From: Pseudomonas sp. HN11
Lineage (GTDB): Bacteria; Pseudomonadota; Gammaproteobacteria; Pseudomonadales; Pseudomonadaceae
Reading direction: 5' to 3'
Assembly: GCF_021390155.1 (NCBI RefSeq)
Contig: NZ_CP089985.1
Span: forward strand, 3,111,001-3,175,000
Length of the DNA: 64,000 nucleotides
Shown here: one piece after another, positions 43,233 through 51,642 of the stretch
How positions within the stretch are numbered: the stretch's first letter is position 1
How the letters are laid out: each line of letters starts with the position of its first letter
Position numbers and translations under genes: made by a program
Notes under the pieces: model-generated
The model's input: only the letters and a program-made list of their open reading frames with translations
What the model was told of the DNA's origin: nothing
Database searches by the model: none

Positions 43233-46200
43233 ATGGCCTCGGCACGGTCTTTGGGGCAAACTCCCGGTTTTTCCACCTTTGGCCAAGGCATGCCCATGAC
43301 TCCTGCGTCGTCCGTCGATGAAAAGAGCTTTCGTAACCTACTGAGCCGAAACGTGGCATTGCCCCTGGGTGTGGGCGTGCTCAGCGCGGTGTTTTTCGTC
43401 TGCCTGATCACCTACCTGTTGTCGGTGATCCAGTGGGTCGAACACACCGACCGGGTGATCAATAACCTCAATGAGTCCTCCAAGTTGACGGTTGACCTGG
43501 AAACCGGCATGCGCGGGTTTCTGATCACGGGTGACGAGCATTTCCTCGACCCATACGAAGTGGCCAAGCCACGCATCATTGCGGACCTGCGTAACCTGCA
43601 GGGTCTGGTGGCGGACAACCCGCAACAGGTCGATCGCCTCAAGCGTCTGGAAGCCCTGCAGGCCGAGTGGAATAAATACGCTCAGTCGATGATTGATATG
43701 CAACGCACCGCCGGCGACTATCGCGGTGCGGTCAAGGCTGGTCGTGGCAAGCGCCTCACCGACGAGATTCGCAAGGAATACGACGACGCGGTGGCGATGG
43801 AGCAGCAGTTCCGCATCACCCGCAATGAAGAGGTCACCCGCACCACGGTGATAAGTGTCACCCTGTACTTGGCGTTCGTGCTCGGCTTGAGTGGTTTTCT
43901 GGCGTATATAGGCCGTAGAAACTTACTTTCTCTATCAGTGAGTTACAGCGAAAACCTCGCGTCACAACAGAAGATCGCGCGACGTCTCGAACGACAGGCC
44001 TGGTTGCGCAATGGCCAGACCGAACTGGCTGAACAGGTGCTCGGCCAGCTGACCCTGAACATGCTGGGCCGCAATATCCTGCAATTTTTTGCCCAGTACA
44101 TGGGGTCGGCCGTGGCGGCGCTGTACGTGCGTGAAGAACACGGTGGACTTAAACGCGTGGCCACCTATGGCTTCTCCCGCGAGCAGGAACAACAGGAACA
44201 GTCGATCTACAGCGACGAAGGTATCGTTGGGCAAGCTGCCCAGCTCGATCGCCTGATTCGCCTGGACGACGTACCGGTGGACTACTTCAAAGTCAGTTCC
44301 GGCCTTGGTGAAGGCCTGACCCGCAGCGTGTTGGTCATGCCCACCAGCGATGATGATCGCGTCAACGGCGTTATCGAACTGGGCTTTTTGCGCGCGCTGG
44401 AAGAGCGCGACGTGGAACTGCTGGAACTGATCGCCGGCAATATCGGCACCTCTATCGAGGCCGCCCGTTATCGCCAGCGTCTGCAGGAAGTGCTGGCCGA
44501 GACCCAACAGCTCAACGAAGAGCTGCAAGTGCAGCAGGAAGAACTCAAGACTGCCAACGAAGAGCTGGAAGAACAGTCGCGCATTCTCAAGGAGTCCCAG
44601 GCCCACCTGGAAACCCAGCAGGCCGAACTGGAGCAGACCAACGAGCAACTGGCCGAGCAACGCGACGCCATGGACCGCAAGAACGTCGAACTCAACCATG
44701 CCCAACTTGAACTGGAAGAGCGCGCCGAGGAATTGCAGCGCTCCAGCAAGTACAAGTCCGAGTTCCTTGCCAACATGTCCCATGAGCTGCGCACGCCGCT
44801 GAACAGCTCGCTGATCCTGGCCAAGTTGCTGGCGGAGAACCCCCAGGAAAACCTCAGCACCGAACAGGTCAAATTTGCCGAATCGATTTATTCCGCCGGC
44901 AATGACCTGCTTAACCTGATCAACGACATTCTGGATATCTCCAAGGTGGAGGCCGGCAAGCTGGAAATGCGACCGGAGAACTTCAGCGTTGCACGCCTGG
45001 TCGATGGCCTGCGCGGCATGTTCGAACCGCTGGCGGCCGATCGCAAGCTGGGTTTCCAGGTGGAGGTGCAGGTAGGTGCGCCGGGCATGCTGTTCACCGA
45101 TCGCCAGCGTCTGGAGCAGATTCTCAAGAACCTGCTGTCCAACGCAGTCAAGTTCACCGAACAGGGCGAGGTGAGCCTGTCGGTGTCCCGCGCGCCGGGG
45201 GAGGGCATTGCCTTTACCGTGCGCGATTCGGGCATCGGCATTGCGCCGGACCAACAGGAAAGCATTTTTGAAGCCTTCCGCCAGGCCGACGGCACCACCA
45301 ACCGCCGTTACGGCGGCACTGGCCTTGGCCTGTCGATTTCCCGCGACCTGGCGACGTTGCTGGGTGGCTACATCAGTGTGACCAGCGAGCCAGGCAAGGG
45401 CAGTATCTTCACCCTGGTGTTGCCGGAACAGTACGTGGAGCGCGAGGAAGACGCCGCGCCGATTGAACAACCCCGCCAAGTGGTGGTGGCGCCCGCACCG
45501 GCACCGGTCCGGGTTTCACCGATGCCGGTGGCCGACGCCAAGCTGATCCCACGCTTCGCCGACGACCGCGACAAGGCACCGTTCACCACGCGCTGCATCC
45601 TGGTGGTGGAAGACGAGCCGAACTTCGCCCGTATCCTGTTCGACCTGGCCCACGAGCTGGGTTACAACTGCCTGGTGGCTCACGGCGCGGACGAAGGCTA
45701 CAGCCTGGCTGAGGAATACATTCCCGATGCGATCCTGCTGGACATGCGTCTGCCGGACCATTCCGGGCTGACTGTGCTGCAACGCCTCAAAGAACACGCC
45801 AACACCCGTCATATCCCGGTGCATGTAATTTCCGTGGAGGACCGTGTCGAAGCCGCCATGCACATGGGGGCCATCGGTTACGCGGTCAAGCCGACTACCC
45901 GCGAAGAGCTCAAGGACGTGTTTGCGCGCCTTGAGGCCAAGCTGACCCAAAAGGTCAAGCGCGTGCTGCTGGTGGAAGACGATGATCTGCAGCGCGACAG
46001 CATTGCCCGCCTGATCGGCGACGATGACATCGAAATCACCGACGTCGGTTACGCCCAGGCTGCCCTGGAGCTGCTGCGCACTAATATCTACGACTGCATG
46101 ATCATCGACCTCAAGCTGCCGGACATGCTCGGTAACGAGTTGCTCAAGCGCATGGCCACCGAGGATATCTGCTCGTTCCCGCCGGTGATCGTCTACACCG

Positions 46201-46772
46201 GGCGTAACCTGACGCGTGATGAAGAGAATGAGCTGCGCAAATATTCGCGCTCGATCATCATCAAAGGCGCGCGCTCGCCGGAGCGCCTGCTCGATGAAGT
46301 CACACTCTTTCTGCACAAAGTAGAATCCCAGTTGTCCCATGACCGCCAGAAGATGCTCAAGACCGCCCGCAGCCGCGATAAGGTCTTCGAGGGGCGCAAG
46401 ATCCTGCTGGTGGATGACGATGTGCGCAACATCTTCGCCCTGACCAGTGCCCTGGAGCACAAAGGCGCGGTGGTGGTGATCGGGCGTAATGGCCGCGAAG
46501 CGATCGACAAACTCAATGAAGTCGAGGATGTCGACCTGGTGCTGATGGACGTGATGATGCCGGAAATGGACGGTTACGAGGCCACCGCCTTGATCCGCCA
46601 GGACCCGCGCTGGAAAAAACTGCCGATCATTGCGGTGACGGCGAAGGCCATGAAGGACGATCAGGAGCGCTGCCTCGCGGCCGGCTCCAACGATTACCTG
46701 GCCAAGCCGATCGATCTGGATCGTCTGTTCTCACTGATTCGCGTATGGCTACCGAAGATGGAACGCATTTAA
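43233..46772 (+). CDS. Hybrid sensor kinase: CHASE3-GAF-HisKA-HATPase with three receivers
   Basis: 1179 residues (ATG at 43296 with AAGG 7 nt upstream is an alternative start). Order: membrane helix, periplasmic CHASE3 (LTVDLETGMRGFLITGDEHF), second helix, GAF (about 290-410), a long Gln/Glu-rich coiled coil (about 415-510), HisKA with H517 in MSHELRTPLN, HATPase (GIGIAPDQQESIF, GGTGLGLSI), then REC1 (D837), REC2 (D959) and REC3 (D1106). A complex phosphorelay with several outputs is expected. It is followed by CheR and CheB homologues, a pattern known from pseudomonad stress-signalling clusters. Divergent from the toxin-like gene, 160 bp apart. Confidence 0.9.
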   Translation: MASARSLGQTPGFSTFGQGMPMTPASSVDEKSFRNLLSRNVALPLGVGVLSAVFFVCLITYLLSVIQWVEHTDRVINNLNESSKLTVDLETGMRGFLITGDEHFLDPYEVAKPRIIADLRNLQGLVADNPQQVDRLKRLEALQAEWNKYAQSMIDMQRTAGDYRGAVKAGRGKRLTDEIRKEYDDAVAMEQQFRITRNEEVTRTTVISVTLYLAFVLGLSGFLAYIGRRNLLSLSVSYSENLASQQKIARRLERQAWLRNGQTELAEQVLGQLTLNMLGRNILQFFAQYMGSAVAALYVREEHGGLKRVATYGFSREQEQQEQSIYSDEGIVGQAAQLDRLIRLDDVPVDYFKVSSGLGEGLTRSVLVMPTSDDDRVNGVIELGFLRALEERDVELLELIAGNIGTSIEAARYRQRLQEVLAETQQLNEELQVQQEELKTANEELEEQSRILKESQAHLETQQAELEQTNEQLAEQRDAMDRKNVELNHAQLELEERAEELQRSSKYKSEFLANMSHELRTPLNSSLILAKLLAENPQENLSTEQVKFAESIYSAGNDLLNLINDILDISKVEAGKLEMRPENFSVARLVDGLRGMFEPLAADRKLGFQVEVQVGAPGMLFTDRQRLEQILKNLLSNAVKFTEQGEVSLSVSRAPGEGIAFTVRDSGIGIAPDQQESIFEAFRQADGTTNRRYGGTGLGLSISRDLATLLGGYISVTSEPGKGSIFTLVLPEQYVEREEDAAPIEQPRQVVVAPAPAPVRVSPMPVADAKLIPRFADDRDKAPFTTRCILVVEDEPNFARILFDLAHELGYNCLVAHGADEGYSLAEEYIPDAILLDMRLPDHSGLTVLQRLKEHANTRHIPVHVISVEDRVEAAMHMGAIGYAVKPTTREELKDVFARLEAKLTQKVKRVLLVEDDDLQRDSIARLIGDDDIEITDVGYAQAALELLRTNIYDCMIIDLKLPDMLGNELLKRMATEDICSFPPVIVYTGRNLTRDEENELRKYSRSIIIKGARSPERLLDEVTLFLHKVESQLSHDRQKMLKTARSRDKVFEGRKILLVDDDVRNIFALTSALEHKGAVVVIGRNGREAIDKLNEVEDVDLVLMDVMMPEMDGYEATALIRQDPRWKKLPIIAVTAKAMKDDQERCLAAGSNDYLAKPIDLDRLFSLIRVWLPKMERI

Positions 46773-46787
46773 GTGGAGCGAAGTTTT

Positions 46788-47603
46788 TTGGACAAAAGCA
46801 GTGACATCGAGCTGCGCCTGTTGATCGAGGCGATTTACCTCAAGTACAGCTATGACTTCCGCGATTATTCCGGCGCGTCGGTCAAGCGCCGCGTGGCCCA
46901 CGCCCTGAGACAGTTCGATTGCGCGACCATCTCCGCCTTGCAGGAGCGCGTGCTGCACGACCCGGCGGCGTTCATGCAGTTGCTGCAGTTCCTGACGATT
47001 CCGGTGAGCGAGATGTTTCGCGACCCCTCGCACTTCCTGGCTATCCGTCAGGAAGTGGTGCCACTGCTCAAGACTTATCCGTCGATCAAGATCTGGATCG
47101 CCGGCTGCAGCACGGGTGAGGAGGTTTATTCCATGGCCATCCTGCTGCGCGAGGAGGGTCTGCTGGAGCGTACGATCATCTACGCCACCGACATCAACCC
47201 CGCGTCACTGGATAAAGCCAAGCAGGGCATCTTTTCATTGGAAAATGTGCGGGCCTACACCGCGAACTATCAGCAGGCCGGCGGGCAACGTTCATTTGCC
47301 GACTACTACACCGCGGCTTACGATTACGCGATCTTCGACAAAACGCTGCGCGAGAATGTCACCTTTGCCGACCACAGCCTGGCGACCGATAGTGTATTCT
47401 CAGAAACTCAGTTAATTTCGTGTCGTAACGTACTGATTTATTTCAATAAAAAGTTACAGGATCGAGCGTTTGGATTGTTCCATGAGTCGCTGTGTCATCG
47501 CGGCTTTTTGGTGCTGGGCAGTAAGGAGACCCTGGATTTCTCCGCGTACGGCAAGCAGTTCGAACCCTTGGTCAAACAGGAACGGATCTACCGAAAACTA
47601 TGA
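46788..47603 (+). CDS. CheR-type methyltransferase without chemotaxis partners
   Basis: 271 residues from a TTG with GGAG 9 nt upstream, reading MDKSSDIELRLLIEAIYLKY. It contains a complete CheR: N-terminal helical domain and SAM-binding part with IWIAGCSTGEEVYSMAILL, IYATDINPASLDKAKQG and LISCRNVLIYF. CheR methylates glutamates of chemoreceptors, but no receptor, CheA or CheW is encoded here, so the substrate is probably a non-chemotaxis protein such as the neighbouring coiled-coil kinase. Tight operon with the kinase (15 bp) and CheB (4-bp overlap). Confidence 0.88.
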   Translation: MDKSSDIELRLLIEAIYLKYSYDFRDYSGASVKRRVAHALRQFDCATISALQERVLHDPAAFMQLLQFLTIPVSEMFRDPSHFLAIRQEVVPLLKTYPSIKIWIAGCSTGEEVYSMAILLREEGLLERTIIYATDINPASLDKAKQGIFSLENVRAYTANYQQAGGQRSFADYYTAAYDYAIFDKTLRENVTFADHSLATDSVFSETQLISCRNVLIYFNKKLQDRAFGLFHESLCHRGFLVLGSKETLDFSAYGKQFEPLVKQERIYRKL

Positions 47604-48205
47604 ATCAAGCGGCTGCCAGCCCGGCATCGGTCCGGGGCATAGAGGCTATCGTCATCGGTGCATCCGCCGGTGGTGTAGAGGCGCTGTTGACGATATTCGC
47701 CGAGCTGCCCGCTGATTTCGGCTTGCCGATCATCACCGTGTTGCACCTGCCTGATGAGCGCCGCAGCCAACTGGCCGAGGTGTTCGACCGTCGGGTTGCC
47801 ATGCCGGTAGTGGAGGCCCGTGACAAGGAAGTGCTCAAAGCCGGCACCCTGTATTTCGCGGGGCCGGGGTATCACTTGTCGGTGGAGCATGACCGCAGCC
47901 TGTCATTGAGCCAGGAGGACCGTGTGCATCACTCGCGGCCAGCCATCGATTTCCTGTTTGAGTCCGCCGCCGATGCCTATGGTAAAGGCTTGCTCGCTAT
48001 CTTGTTGACCGGTGCCAACCAGGACGGCGCCCGAGGCCTGGCGCACGTCAAGCAACAGGGCGGGACCACCGTCGTTCAAGAACCGACTGAAGCACGTGTT
48101 GCCGTCATGCCGCGCGCCGCCTTGGCACTGCACACACCCGACCACATTCTGACGCTGAGCCAAATCGGCTCATTGCTGGCTTCGCTGGAATATTCCCCAT
48201 GTTAA
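47600..48205 (+). CDS. CheB-type methylesterase domain, receiver-less
   Basis: 201 residues. Only the catalytic methylesterase domain is present, without the N-terminal receiver of classic CheB. Catalytic residues: Ser in IGASAGGVEALL, His in TVLHLPDERR, Asp in LLTGANQDGARGL. It would remove methyl groups added by the adjacent CheR. Lack of a receiver means its activity must be controlled otherwise, perhaps by the separate receivers of this operon. Its start overlaps cheR by 4 bp (ATGA) and its stop overlaps the next start by 7 bp. Confidence 0.88.
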   Translation: MNQAAASPASVRGIEAIVIGASAGGVEALLTIFAELPADFGLPIITVLHLPDERRSQLAEVFDRRVAMPVVEARDKEVLKAGTLYFAGPGYHLSVEHDRSLSLSQEDRVHHSRPAIDFLFESAADAYGKGLLAILLTGANQDGARGLAHVKQQGGTTVVQEPTEARVAVMPRAALALHTPDHILTLSQIGSLLASLEYSPC

Positions 48206-49392
48206 GTACTATCCAGGCCAAACTGCTGATCGTCGACGATCTGCCGGAAAACCTGCTGGCCCTTGAAGCGCTGATCAAGCGCGAGGACCGTCAGGTGTTC
48301 AAGGCATTGAGCGCCGACGAGGCCTTGTCCCTGTTGCTGGAGCACGAGTTCGCCATGGCGATTCTCGACGTGCAGATGCCCGGCATGAACGGATTTGAGC
48401 TGGCCGAATTGATGCGTGGCACCGAAAAAACCAAGAACATCCCGATTGTGTTTGTCAGTGCCGCCGGCCGCGAACTCAATTACGCCTTCAAAGGCTATGA
48501 AAGCGGCGCTGTCGATTTCCTGCACAAGCCGTTGGATATCCATGCGGTCAAGAGCAAGGTCAACGTGTTTGTCGACCTGTACCGCCAGAGCAAGGCCATG
48601 AAGCAGCAGGTCGAAGCCCTGGAGCGCAGTCGTCGCGAGCAGGAATTGCTGCTGACGCGCCTGCAGGCTACCCAGGCCGAGTTGGAGCAGGCGGTGCGCA
48701 TGCGCGACGACTTCATGTCGATCGTCGCGCACGAGGTGCGTACGCCGCTCAACGGCCTGATCCTGGAGACCCAGCTGCGCAAGATGCACTTGGCCAGGGA
48801 CAATGCCGCCGCGTTCACCTTGGACAAGATGCACGCCATGGTCGACCGCGATGAGCGCCAGATCCAGAGCCTGATCCGCTTGATCGAAGACATGCTCGAT
48901 GTATCGCGCATCCGCACCGGCAAACTGTCGATACGCCCGGCGCATTTCGACCTGACGCAGCTGGTGAGCAATCTGGTGGAGAACTTCGCACCCCAAGTGG
49001 CGGCGGCTGACTCGTCCATGACATTGACCGCGGATGGCCCGGTTGAAGGTAATTGGGACGAGTTCCGTATCGAGCAGGTGGTGACCAACCTGCTGACCAA
49101 CGCGTTGCGTTACGGCGCCAAAAGCCCGGTAGAGGTGCGCGTGTACAGCGAGCATGGCGAAGCGCGGGTAGAGGTGCGCGACCACGGGATCGGCATCAGC
49201 GAGGAAAACCAGAAGCGTATTTTCCAACAGTTCGAGCGTGTGTCCGCCAGCCAAGTGGCAGCGGGTCTGGGCCTTGGGTTGTTCATTTCCGAGCAGATCG
49301 TTGCGGCCCATGGCGGCACCATCGAAGTCGAGAGCCAGATAGGCGAGGGCGCCTTGTTCAGGGTGTGCCTGCCGTTGCAGGCCTCGGCATGA
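48199..49392 (+). CDS. Receiver-histidine kinase hybrid (REC-HisKA-HATPase)
   Basis: 397 residues. The N-terminal receiver (about 1-125; D57 in AILDVQMPGMNG, Lys in LHKPLD) is followed by a coiled coil, HisKA with H178 in IVAHEVRTPLNG, and HATPase (NLLTNALRYG, DHGIGISEEN, GLGLGLFISEQI). It is cytoplasmic, with no membrane segment. An N-terminal receiver upstream of a kinase core fits an input from the triple-receiver kinase encoded at the start of the operon. Confidence 0.9.
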   Translation: MLSTIQAKLLIVDDLPENLLALEALIKREDRQVFKALSADEALSLLLEHEFAMAILDVQMPGMNGFELAELMRGTEKTKNIPIVFVSAAGRELNYAFKGYESGAVDFLHKPLDIHAVKSKVNVFVDLYRQSKAMKQQVEALERSRREQELLLTRLQATQAELEQAVRMRDDFMSIVAHEVRTPLNGLILETQLRKMHLARDNAAAFTLDKMHAMVDRDERQIQSLIRLIEDMLDVSRIRTGKLSIRPAHFDLTQLVSNLVENFAPQVAAADSSMTLTADGPVEGNWDEFRIEQVVTNLLTNALRYGAKSPVEVRVYSEHGEARVEVRDHGIGISEENQKRIFQQFERVSASQVAAGLGLGLFISEQIVAAHGGTIEVESQIGEGALFRVCLPLQASA

Positions 49393-49470
49393 ATTCAATC
49401 GTCACCTCAACGCAACCTCTGCGTGACCCCATGGTCGTAATTGCAGCAATTGACCGGACTAAGGCTTCCC

Positions 49471-49848
49471 ATGAGTGAAGATGCACAAGATGTCGTTCTG
49501 ATCGTCGAGGACGATGAATCCATTATGTTTGTGCTGGGTGAATACCTGGCCGGCCTGGGCTATCGGGTGTTGAAGGCGATCGATGGGGAGCAGGCCTTCG
49601 AAATTCTCGCCACCAAGCCGCACCTGGACCTGATGGTCACCGATTATCGTTTGCCGGGTGGCATTTCCGGAGTACAGATTGCCGAGCCGGCGATCAAGTT
49701 GCGACCGGAATTGAAGGTTATTTTCATCAGTGGCTATCCGCAGGAAATCCTCGACTGCAACAGCCCGATCACGCGCAACGCGCCCATTCTGGCCAAGCCG
49801 TTTGATTTGGATACGTTGCAGGAGCACATACAGCGGTTGTTGGCGTGA
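49471..49848 (+). CDS. Stand-alone response-regulator receiver
   Basis: 125 residues from MSEDAQDVVLIVEDDESIMF, behind AAGG. A full REC domain: EDD, Asp in MVTDYRLPGG, Ser in FISGYPQE and Lys in LAKPFD. No output domain. It is the last gene of the plus-strand signalling operon, 78 bp after the receiver-kinase. Convergent with the KaiC-associated hybrid kinase. Confidence 0.87.
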   Translation: MSEDAQDVVLIVEDDESIMFVLGEYLAGLGYRVLKAIDGEQAFEILATKPHLDLMVTDYRLPGGISGVQIAEPAIKLRPELKVIFISGYPQEILDCNSPITRNAPILAKPFDLDTLQEHIQRLLA

Positions 49849-49899
49849 CACGTCCTTGTGTCAAACAATGCCGTAGACAGCCCTTTGACGTTGCGGGTG

Positions 49900-51642
49900 T
49901 CAAAGATGGCGGCGCTCATCCACGACTCTCTCGTTATTGCTTGGCGCCCCTTGAGGATTCGCCTCGGTGTTGTGCGCTCGAATCATTTCCCGCACCTTCG
50001 CCGTCAACAAATCAAAGGTAAACGGCTTGGTGATCAGCTGCATTCCCGGGTCCAGGAACCCACCGCGCACCGCCGCGTGTTCGGCATATCCCGTAATGAA
50101 TAGCACCTTGAGGTCAGGACGAATCTGTCGGCCGATTTCGGCCAGTTGGCGGCCGTTCATGCCAGGCAGGCCGACATCGCTGATCATCAGGTCGATGCGT
50201 TGGTCCGACTCGATGATCGGCAGCGCCGTATCGGCGTCACCGGCTTCAATGAAGGCATAACCCAATTCCTTGAGTACCGCACTCACCAGCACGCGCACGG
50301 CTGGGTCGTCCTCGACAATCAGCACGGTTTCGCCGGCAACGGCCAACGGCGCCAGCGCCGGGTCGGCAGCCTGGTTGGCGGTGACTTCGCCGATAAAACG
50401 CGGCAAAAACAGGCTGACGGTGGTGCCTTTACCCACTTCACTGTGAAGGGTCACGTGTCCGTGGGATTGGCGGGCAAAACCGTAGATCATCGACAATCCC
50501 AGCCCAGTGCCCTGGCCTATCGGCTTTGTGGTGAAGAACGGATCGAACACTCGGCCTATCACGCTTTCGGGAATACCGCAGCCTGTGTCGCTGACGCTCA
50601 GTTCCACATAGTCGCCTGGCTTCAACGTGCCATACGCGGCAGTGAATACGCTGTCCAAATGGCGATTGCTGGTTTCTACCAGCAATTGGCCGCCGCCAGG
50701 CATGGCGTCTCGCGCATTGAGCACCAGATTGAGCAGGGCGCTCTCCAGCTGGTTGGGATCGGCTTCGGCGGTCCACAACTCGCCGGTCAGGCGCATATCC
50801 AGCTTGATGCTTTCATTGATGCTGCGTTGCAGCAGTTCGCCCATGGAGGTCACCAGTTGGTTGATCTCCACGGGTTTGGAATCGAGGGATTGACGGCGGG
50901 AAAAAGCCAGCAACCGGTGAGTGAGGCCGGCGGCACGGTTGGCGGAGGTGACGCCCAGGTCGATCAGGCTGTCGAGGTCGTCGAGTTTTCCACGGGCTAC
51001 ACGCCTTCGCAGTAGCTCCAGGCTACCGATGATGCCGGTGAGCATGTTGTTGAAATCATGGGCGATTCCGCCGGTCAATTGGCCAACCGCTTCCATTTTT
51101 TGTGATTGGCGCAACGCCTCTTCATTGCTGCGCAGCTGAGCGGTGCGCTCCTCAACCTGCTGCTCGAGGGTTTCCAGCGTGCGTTGCAGGCGCAGTTCAC
51201 TTTCACTAAGGTCAATCAGCCGATCGCGGGCGTCGTATTGCCGACGCCGACCGCGCAGGGCAGCACTTACCAGGCTGATCAGCGTCACAGGGTGGAAAGG
51301 GCGTTCCAGAAAGGTCACATTACCGAGCAAGCCGCTCAGATGGGATGAGCCATTCTGTTCGCTGCCGCCATGGTGCGTCATCAACACGATGGGCAAGTCC
51401 GACCAGGCCGGCTGCTGGTGCAGATACTCCAGCAGCGGTTCCAGATCGGCACCGCGCAGAGCCTCGGCAGCGATGATAAGCAGCCCGGCACCGTCCTTCA
51501 ATGCATCACACAGTGCGCCCAGGTTGCCGGCGACGATGCCGGTGTAGCCGGCTTCATTAAGCATCGCCAACGCCAACGAGCCGTCACGGCCGGTCGGTGC
51601 CAGTACGATCACTCGCTCGGAGGCTGAATACAGGCCAGTCAC
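49900..51642 (-). CDS. KaiC-coupled hybrid histidine kinase (pseudo-receiver, HisKA-HATPase, REC)
   Basis: 580 residues from a GTG overlapping the kaiC-like TGA (GTGA), so it is translationally coupled. The first 130 residues have a receiver-like fold (SERVIVLAPTGRDGSLALAML) but lack a clear phospho-acceptor context, so they form a pseudo-receiver. A short coiled coil, HisKA (IAHDFNNMLTGIIG), HATPase (NLVLNARDAMPGGGQL, GQGTGLGLSMIYGFA) and a C-terminal receiver (Asp in ISDVGLPGMNG, Lys in ITKPFT) follow. The HDFNN H-box is of the type found in cytoplasmic proteobacterial hybrid kinases. Confidence 0.88.
   Translation of the reverse strand: MTGLYSASERVIVLAPTGRDGSLALAMLNEAGYTGIVAGNLGALCDALKDGAGLLIIAAEALRGADLEPLLEYLHQQPAWSDLPIVLMTHHGGSEQNGSSHLSGLLGNVTFLERPFHPVTLISLVSAALRGRRRQYDARDRLIDLSESELRLQRTLETLEQQVEERTAQLRSNEEALRQSQKMEAVGQLTGGIAHDFNNMLTGIIGSLELLRRRVARGKLDDLDSLIDLGVTSANRAAGLTHRLLAFSRRQSLDSKPVEINQLVTSMGELLQRSINESIKLDMRLTGELWTAEADPNQLESALLNLVLNARDAMPGGGQLLVETSNRHLDSVFTAAYGTLKPGDYVELSVSDTGCGIPESVIGRVFDPFFTTKPIGQGTGLGLSMIYGFARQSHGHVTLHSEVGKGTTVSLFLPRFIGEVTANQAADPALAPLAVAGETVLIVEDDPAVRVLVSAVLKELGYAFIEAGDADTALPIIESDQRIDLMISDVGLPGMNGRQLAEIGRQIRPDLKVLFITGYAEHAAVRGGFLDPGMQLITKPFTFDLLTAKVREMIRAHNTEANPQGAPSNNERVVDERRHL

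Noticed and set aside
43962..45479. Minus-strand frame of 505 codons opposite the hybrid kinase
   Set aside because: It is a GC-driven shadow of the kinase coiled coil and HisKA region; the plus frame has the full domain set.
46788..48205. A chemotaxis operon
   Set aside because: Only CheR and a receiver-less CheB occur; there is no CheA, CheW, CheY-motor context or chemoreceptor.
48202..49398. Minus-strand frame of 398 codons
   Set aside because: It mirrors the receiver-kinase gene and has Gln/Leu-rich shadow composition.
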